From NCBI GenBank assembly GCA_036508135.1, contig DATCHW010000005.1, forward strand, positions 1 through 27,412: a DNA stretch of 27,412 nt. The letters are read 5' to 3'. Made by a program: the position numbers and the translations under genes. The notes beneath the pieces were generated by a model. It did no database searches. It was given only the letters and a program-made list of their open reading frames with translations, and had not been told where the DNA came from. Every line of letters begins with the position of its first letter. Position 1 is the first letter of the stretch. Shown piece after piece: positions 23,055 through 27,412 of the stretch. Source of the stretch: DATCHW01 sp036508135. GTDB lineage: Bacteria > Bacteroidota > Ignavibacteria > Tepidaquicellales > Tepidaquicellaceae.

Positions 23055-23094
23055 TTACATTTTTTTGACATTAATTTTACATTTTGATGACATT
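23055..23094 (+). promoter_or_regulatory. Direct-repeat pair upstream of the OsmC gene
   Basis: TTACATTTTTTTGACATT (23055-23072) and TTACATTTTGATGACATT (23077-23094) match at 16 of 18 positions with a 22-bp period, about two helical turns. They end 94 bp before the start codon. They look like a pair of binding sites for one regulator on the same DNA face; the first copy also includes a TTGACA -35-like hexamer. Confidence 0.4.
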
Positions 23095-23188
23095 CGGGAA
23101 AATCATACTGTTTAATTTTACAACAAACATTTTTAAATTTTTCAGTTTAATGAGGTTAATAATTTAGATATTTTAAGAAAAAAAGATT

Positions 23189-23593
23189 ATGACAACAGCA
23201 GAAACAATATATAAGGGAGAACTAAGAACTATTGCAAAACATATCCGTTCGGGAATTGAAATCATCACAGACGCTCCCGTTGATAATCACGGAAAAGGCG
23301 AAGCATTCTCTCCGACCGACCTTATTGCCACTGCACTTGGCTCGTGCATGCTTACCATTATGGGACTCGCCGCTAAAACACACAACTTTAATATAGATGG
23401 AACAAGACTTGAAATAACAAAAGTAATGGCGGAGAATCCCCGGAGAATTTCGGAAGTTGTAATTGATTTTACGTTCCCGCACAAGAACTATACAAAAAAA
23501 GAAAAACAAATTATCGAGCACTCGGCGAGAACATGTCCCGTCAGCCAAAGTCTCCATACAGATTTAAAACAAACACTTAATTTTAATTTTTAA
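23189..23593 (+). CDS. OsmC-family thiol peroxidase
   Basis: A 134-residue OsmC/Ohr-family protein, which reduces organic hydroperoxides using two Cys. Both are present: the first in ATALGSCMLTIMG (Cys 53) and the second in ARTCPVSQSL (Cys 117). The FSPTDLIATALGSC segment is a family signature. The short N-terminus (TIYKGELRTIAKH) suggests the YhfA/OsmC-like branch more than Ohr; I cannot separate them without alignment. It is followed after 24 bp by the envelope protein gene with a shared direction, so the two may be co-transcribed. Confidence 0.93.
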   Translation: MTTAETIYKGELRTIAKHIRSGIEIITDAPVDNHGKGEAFSPTDLIATALGSCMLTIMGLAAKTHNFNIDGTRLEITKVMAENPRRISEVVIDFTFPHKNYTKKEKQIIEHSARTCPVSQSLHTDLKQTLNFNF

Positions 23594-23617
23594 TTAAACC
23601 AATAATTAAGGGAAATT

Positions 23618-24724
23618 ATGAAAAAAATTATTGTTATATCAGCATATTTACTGTTACAAACATTTCTGCTTTGCAGCCCGGCAACTTCGCAGGTTAACAC
23701 GGAAAACCTTATTGTTGGTAATCATTATACAATTTATATCAGCAGTAATTATAAACTCGAAGGTATAATTACGGAAAAAGACTCGGTTAGTTGTGTAATA
23801 AAAACAGATGATAATAAAACGTACAAAGTAAAGTTTAATCAGATTACGCAAATCGAAAACAACGAAAAAGTTTCAAAGGATTTAAAAGATACAGCCACTT
23901 ATTATACGGTTACAACAAAAGACGAAAACGAAATAGACGGAAGAATTGTTAATTCCGATTCAACTCATCTCTATTTGATAACACCCTCCGGTGTGGAAAT
24001 AAAAATTCCGCGTGATAAAATTGTAAGTATTGAAAAAGCTAAAAGCGAAGTATTCGAAGGGAAAGTTGTTACGAATGACCCTAACCTATCGAGATTGTTT
24101 GTTGCACCTACAGCAAGACCTATTGGCAATGGAAGAGGGTATTTCTCTGCGGCGGAAATTTTCTTTCCGATGCTTGGTATTGGTATCACGGATTACGCTT
24201 CGCTTTCTTTAGGGATGACGCTTTTCCCCGGAGGCGTCGGACAACTGTTTTACGGAAATATAAAAGTAACACCCGTCCAGACAAAAGAATTTTATGCAGC
24301 GGCTGGTTTTTTATATACCGGCATTACTTCGGGCAGCGGTTGGAATGCAGGCATTTTATATGGTGTTGGCACTGCCGGTAATAACAATAATTCTATCTCT
24401 TTCGGGGCAGGGCTGGCTTTCCAAAGAGAAAAGAAAAATTATTACACATTTGATCCGTATTTTAACTATTCGAGTTATGAAAAAACCGAAGTATCTACAT
24501 CGGGTATTTTAATGCTCGGTGGTGAATTAAGGGCAGGAAAAAATGTGAAGCTTATTACAGAAAACTGGGTCTTCCTTGAAAAAGATGCTCCCACTTTATT
24601 AAGTGTAGGTTTAAGATTTTTCGGAACAAAAGTTGCCGGAGATTTCGGTTTGGTCTTTTTCCCCACGATCGATCTTGAAGTTTTACCGTTTATACCATAT
24701 TTGAGTTTTACATATAATTATTAA
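23618..24724 (+). CDS. Envelope protein with two LSm/SH3-like repeats and a C-terminal beta-barrel, unknown function
   Basis: The 368-residue product has a signal peptide (about 1-24, ending ATS). Residues about 38-80 and 98-140 are two copies of one small beta motif: a Gly-x-Ile (EGIITEKDS, DGRIVNSDS), then a polar turn, then VKFNQITQIE or IPRDKIVSIE. This resembles LSm/SH3-like barrels used in many Bacteroidetes envelope proteins. Residues about 165-368 alternate Gly/aromatic strands (GIGITDYASLSLGM, AAAGFLYTGI, SFGAGLAF, LSVGLRFFG) and end with an aromatic SFTYNY, as expected of an outer-membrane beta-barrel. I do not recognise a named family. Its stop is followed at once by the 54-nt repeat. 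Confidence 0.8.
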   Translation: MKKIIVISAYLLLQTFLLCSPATSQVNTENLIVGNHYTIYISSNYKLEGIITEKDSVSCVIKTDDNKTYKVKFNQITQIENNEKVSKDLKDTATYYTVTTKDENEIDGRIVNSDSTHLYLITPSGVEIKIPRDKIVSIEKAKSEVFEGKVVTNDPNLSRLFVAPTARPIGNGRGYFSAAEIFFPMLGIGITDYASLSLGMTLFPGGVGQLFYGNIKVTPVQTKEFYAAAGFLYTGITSGSGWNAGILYGVGTAGNNNNSISFGAGLAFQREKKNYYTFDPYFNYSSYEKTEVSTSGILMLGGELRAGKNVKLITENWVFLEKDAPTLLSVGLRFFGTKVAGDFGLVFFPTIDLEVLPFIPYLSFTYNY

Positions 24725-24777
24725 AACACGTTACAACGCAGAGCATTGTAACGAGAGGTATATCACAACCCCCTTTA
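24724..24777 (+). repeat. 54-nt repeat with CGTTACAA/TTGTAACG hairpin, copy 1
   Basis: Identical to 25081-25134 except for one base. It starts AAACACGTTACAACG, contains the 8-bp hairpin CGTTACAA/TTGTAACG (24729-24753), and ends with CACAACCCCCTTTA. It touches the 3' end of the beta-barrel gene. Confidence 0.85.
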
Positions 24778-24788
24778 ATCCCCCTCCG

Positions 24789-25019
24789 AGCAGATGCAGG
24801 AGCAGTGGCAGATGCAGGAGCAGTGGCAGATGCAGGAGCTGTGGCAGAGGCAGATGCAGGAGCTGTGGCAGAGGCAGGAGCTGTGGCAGAGGCAGGAGCA
24901 GTGGCAGAGGCAGGAGCGGTGACAGAGGCAGATGCAGGAGCAGTGGCAGTGGCTGGAGCAGAGGCAGATGCAGGAGCAGTGGCAGTGGCTGGAACAGAGG
25001 CAGATGCGGCAACAGCTGC
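24789..25019 (+). repeat. GC-rich 18-bp tandem array
   Basis: About 12 imperfect copies of GCAGGAGCAGTGGCAGAG, with variants (GAGCTG, GCAGTGGCTGGA) and extra GCAGAT hexamers. The array has no stop codons in frame and would encode Ala-Gly-Ala-Val-Ala-Glu/Asp repeats, but nothing supports translation. It is far more GC-rich than the surrounding genome. It lies between copy 1 of the 54-nt repeat and a degenerate copy (CCATTGTAACTAGAGAG). Confidence 0.85.
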
Positions 25020-25080
25020 AGAACGGTAGACCATTGTAACTAGAGAGAACCTGACATCACGATGAAATTAACAAAGACTG

Positions 25081-25134
25081 AAACACGTTACAACGCAGAG
25101 CATTGTAACGAGAAGTATATCACAACCCCCTTTA
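25081..25134 (+). repeat. 54-nt repeat, copy 2
   Basis: One mismatch to 24724-24777, same orientation, 357 bp apart. The hairpin arms are at 25086-25110. It runs into the C-rich hairpin at 25126-25143. Confidence 0.85.
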
Positions 25135-25143
25135 TTAAGGGGG
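25126..25143 (-). terminator. CCCCCTT/AAGGGGG hairpin after uvrB
   Basis: A perfect 7-bp stem with a TATT loop lies 26 bp after the uvrB stop on the minus strand and could act as its terminator, though only TT then GTG follows. It belongs to the C-rich palindrome family seen elsewhere in the window. Confidence 0.4.
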
Positions 25144-25169
25144 AATTTATTAGTACGATGTGATTATGC

Positions 25170-27191
25170 CTAGCTGTTGAGTCGGTTTATCTCATCTCTG
25201 AGTTCTGCGGCTCGCTCGAATTCCAGATCTTTTGCGGCAGATATCATTTCTTTTTTTAACTGGTCTAAGAGCTCACGTCTCTGGTCATCTGTTATTTTCT
25301 TAAAAAGCGGGTCAGTAATCATACTCAAACTCGTTTTTTTTAGCTTCTCTTTTTTCTTTTTTTCCATCTGGGAAGAACGTGAATCGGCAACAATGGTGGC
25401 AGACATTATCTCTTCATAGGTCTTGTATATAGTGGTCGGAGTTATGTTGTTGGCAGTATTATATTCTTCCTGCAGTTTTCTGCGGCGAGTGGTTTCTTTT
25501 ATAACCTTATCCATAGAATCAGTCACTCTATCCGCATACATAACCACAAGCCCGTTTGCATTCCTTGCTGTTCTTCCTGCAGTCTGAAGCAGCGATTTTT
25601 CAGAGCGCAGGAACCCTTCCTTGTCGGCGTCAAGAATAGCAACTAGGGAAACTTCCGGAAGGTCAAGTCCTTCACGTAAAAGGTTTACACCCACAAGCAC
25701 ATCGAATTCCCCAAGCCGTAAACCTCTGAGAATTTCGACCCTGTCCATAGTCTCGACCTCCGAATGCATATATTTTACCCTGATGCCTATTCCTTCAAGA
25801 TAGTCCGTAAGGTCCTCGCTCATTCTTTTTGTGAGAGTTGTAACAAGAACTCGCTCGCCTTTTTCGCTTCGCTTCCTTATTTCTCCTATCAGGTTATCTA
25901 TCTGGTTTTTAACGGGACGCACCTGTATCTCGGGGTCAAGCAAGCCCGTAGGTCTTATTATCTGCTCTACAACCACACCTTCACTCTTATCAAGTTCGTA
26001 AAACCCGGGTGTAGCACTAACAAACACTACCTGCTTTATCACATTTTCCCATTCTTCGAATGTCATTGGTCTGTTATCGAGTGCAGAGGGCAGCCTGAAA
26101 CCGTGCTCTACAAGCGTTTTCTTCCTCGACCTGTCCCCGTTATACATTCCGCGTATCTGAGGGACGGAGACGTGCGATTCATCCACCATTAAAAGAAAAT
26201 CATCAGGAAAATAATCGAAAAGGCAGGATGGTCTTGAGTCCGGCTCTCTTCCATCCATATGGCGGGAATAATTCTCGATACCCGAGCAATAACCCACTTC
26301 TTTTATCATCTCAATATCAAAATTTGTTCTCTGCTCTATCCTCTGGGCTTCGATATATTTTTCTTCTTTTTGAAAATACTCTACTCTTTGCTGGAGTTCT
26401 TTTTGTATATTAAATATTGCACTTTCCACTTTATTCTGGTTCGTGATAAAATATTTTGCCGGATAAAGAGACACGCTCTCATCCCTTCTTACCACCTGCC
26501 CGTCGAGGCGGTTGATGTAACACAGATTTTCAACTTCATTTCCGAAAATATCTATGCGTATTCCTGTTTCATCTTCATAAGCAGGTATCACTTCTATCCT
26601 GTCGCCCCTTACACGAAATGTACCCCGTCTGAAATCAATGTCATCACGTATGTAATGAATATCAACAAGTTTCGTGAGAAGTTCTTTTCTTGTTATCTTT
26701 TGTTTCTTTTTCAGTACGAGTACCTGCTCGGCATATTCTTCGGGAGCTCCTATTCCGTAAATACAACTCACAGAAGAAACCACTATTACATCTTTTCTTC
26801 CTTCGAGAATGGAAGCTGTTGCTCTCAGCCTAAGCCTGTCTATTTCTTCGTTAATGGAGAGGTCTTTTGCTATATATGTATCCGTAGAAGGAATATACGC
26901 TTCCGGTTGATAGTAATCATAATAGGAAATAAAAAACTCAACCCTGTTTTCCGGAAAGAATCTCTTAAACTCTCCGTACAATTGCGCTGCGAGGGTTTTA
27001 TTATGGCTCATTACAAGAACGGGTTTATTGACATTTTCAATCACCTTGGACATTGAAAAAGTTTTTCCCGAACCCGTAATGCCGAGGAAAGTCTGGTATT
27101 TATCGCCCCGGAGAATACCTTTCGTGAGCTGTTCTATGGCTCGCGGCTGGTCTCCGGTCGGCTGATAAGGTGCTGTTAATTTAAACTTCAT
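25170..27191 (-). CDS. uvrB: UvrABC system protein B (excinuclease ABC subunit B)
   Basis: DNA-damage recognition helicase of nucleotide excision repair: receives DNA from UvrA, verifies the lesion and recruits UvrC. At 673 residues it is full length. Motifs in order: Walker A GITGSGKTFSMS (about 38-49), the damage-probing beta-hairpin YYDYYQPEAYIPSTDTY (about 90-107), helicase DESHVSVPQIRGMYNGDRSR, VFVSATPGFYEL, LREGLDLPEVSLVAILDADKEG, and QTAGRTARN. The C-terminal UVR domain that contacts UvrC is present (KDLEFERAAELRDEINRL). The ATG at 27191 is the usual family start (MKFKLTAPYQPTGDQP). It is convergent with the beta-barrel gene; no partner repair genes are in the window. Confidence 0.98.
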   Translation of the reverse strand: MKFKLTAPYQPTGDQPRAIEQLTKGILRGDKYQTFLGITGSGKTFSMSKVIENVNKPVLVMSHNKTLAAQLYGEFKRFFPENRVEFFISYYDYYQPEAYIPSTDTYIAKDLSINEEIDRLRLRATASILEGRKDVIVVSSVSCIYGIGAPEEYAEQVLVLKKKQKITRKELLTKLVDIHYIRDDIDFRRGTFRVRGDRIEVIPAYEDETGIRIDIFGNEVENLCYINRLDGQVVRRDESVSLYPAKYFITNQNKVESAIFNIQKELQQRVEYFQKEEKYIEAQRIEQRTNFDIEMIKEVGYCSGIENYSRHMDGREPDSRPSCLFDYFPDDFLLMVDESHVSVPQIRGMYNGDRSRKKTLVEHGFRLPSALDNRPMTFEEWENVIKQVVFVSATPGFYELDKSEGVVVEQIIRPTGLLDPEIQVRPVKNQIDNLIGEIRKRSEKGERVLVTTLTKRMSEDLTDYLEGIGIRVKYMHSEVETMDRVEILRGLRLGEFDVLVGVNLLREGLDLPEVSLVAILDADKEGFLRSEKSLLQTAGRTARNANGLVVMYADRVTDSMDKVIKETTRRRKLQEEYNTANNITPTTIYKTYEEIMSATIVADSRSSQMEKKKKEKLKKTSLSMITDPLFKKITDDQRRELLDQLKKEMISAAKDLEFERAAELRDEINRLNS

Positions 27192-27412
27192 AAGTGAAAA
27201 ATTAATGTATAAAAAAATGAATACAAGTCAGAAAATAATTAATAATTTTATTCTTGTTGGTGATCCCGAAAGTCAGCGATTTTATAGCAGGTATTTATTA
27301 AACATAAAACGGCGAAATTTTATTATTATAAGAGAAAACTCATTGTGAATGTCTATGAATATATGACGTTTACGAAAATTGCATTATATTGTTATATAAT
27401 GTAATACAGTCT

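Larger units (their letters stand above)
22659..23188. other. AT-rich intergenic region upstream of the OsmC gene
   Basis: 530 bp with no supportable gene. It holds the nested inverted-repeat element (22910-23030) and a direct-repeat pair (23055-23094). The first 250 bp are featureless AT-rich sequence, possibly eroded coding DNA of the T9SS gene. The OsmC promoter should be in the last 130 bp. Confidence 0.7.
24725..25169. other. Repeat locus between beta-barrel gene and uvrB, no gene seen
   Basis: 445 bp between two convergent genes, made almost wholly of repeats: the 54-nt pair, the 18-bp tandem array between them, a degenerate GTTACAA half-copy near 25021-25046, and a C-rich hairpin. The ORFs here on both strands are translations of the tandem array. 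Confidence 0.8.

Noticed and set aside
24805..25029. Open frame coding for Ala-Gly-Ala-Val-Ala-Glu repeats
   Set aside because: An 18-bp tandem repeat without a stop stays open by construction; there is no ribosome-binding site or conserved flanking protein sequence.
24724..25134. Possible CRISPR array
   Set aside because: The array units are contiguous, with no unique spacers; the 54-nt repeats occur only twice and no cas gene is nearby.
26259..27056. Long open frame (265 codons) on the plus strand across uvrB
   Set aside because: It is antisense to a clear uvrB, its product is rich in Phe, Ile, Tyr and Cys as expected of a reversed coding frame, and it has no recognisable domain.
27217..27348. 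43-codon frame upstream of uvrB on the plus strand
   Set aside because: It begins with ATG but has no ribosome-binding site, no recognisable product and is within AT-rich DNA near the window edge.

Overview
This window looks like chromosome from a low-GC bacterium of the Bacteroidetes/Chlorobi/Ignavibacteria group; Ignavibacteria-like is my best guess. The evidence is two type IX secretion (T9SS) C-terminal sorting domains with the NYPNPFNP signature, a GxxExxY-family remnant, many Sec signal peptides ending in FSQ or FAQ, and intergenic DNA full of palindromic repeats of the kind often found near RAYT transposases. No rRNA, tRNA, CRISPR array or intact insertion sequence was seen.

Layout. 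1-660: the 3' end of a RAYT-type transposase, then a repeat-rich gap. 663-5747 (minus): a four-gene operon, transcribed zinc-ribbon/FHA, then VWA-TM-FHA, then PP2C phosphatase-TM, then a secreted helical-repeat protein. It reads as a membrane-spanning Ser/Thr phospho-signalling module with no kinase in view, and it is divergent from pgi. 5952-10024 (plus): glucose-6-phosphate isomerase, a secreted HEAT-repeat/cyclophilin fusion, and ferritin with a perfect palindrome just upstream. 10025-10411: a decayed GxxExxY gene between two copies of a hairpin repeat. 10412-14692: a lipoprotein, a YciI-like protein translationally overlapping a GH26-like glycosidase, a small secreted protein, a TPR lipoprotein and a small membrane-anchored protein.

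14871-21629 (minus): a T9SS-secreted M14 carboxypeptidase, a Tat-exported glycosylasparaginase, and a tight run of 5'-nucleotidase, YggX, SpoIIE-type phosphatase and PurE. 21630-23188: repeat-rich non-coding DNA that includes the decayed 3' end of another T9SS cargo gene carrying an in-frame palindromic insertion. 23189-24724 (plus): an OsmC-family peroxidase and a two-part LSm-like/beta-barrel envelope protein. 24725-25169: a 54-nt repeat pair around a GC-rich 18-bp tandem array. 25170-27191 (minus): uvrB.

Most genes are housekeeping, envelope or stress functions. The least ordinary parts are (1) the PP2C/VWA/FHA operon, whose proteins share short Lys-Thr-hydrophobic motifs that could be phospho-threonine docking sites, and (2) several palindromic repeat families, one of which is combined with an expanding tandem repeat at two loci and another of which has entered a coding sequence in frame.
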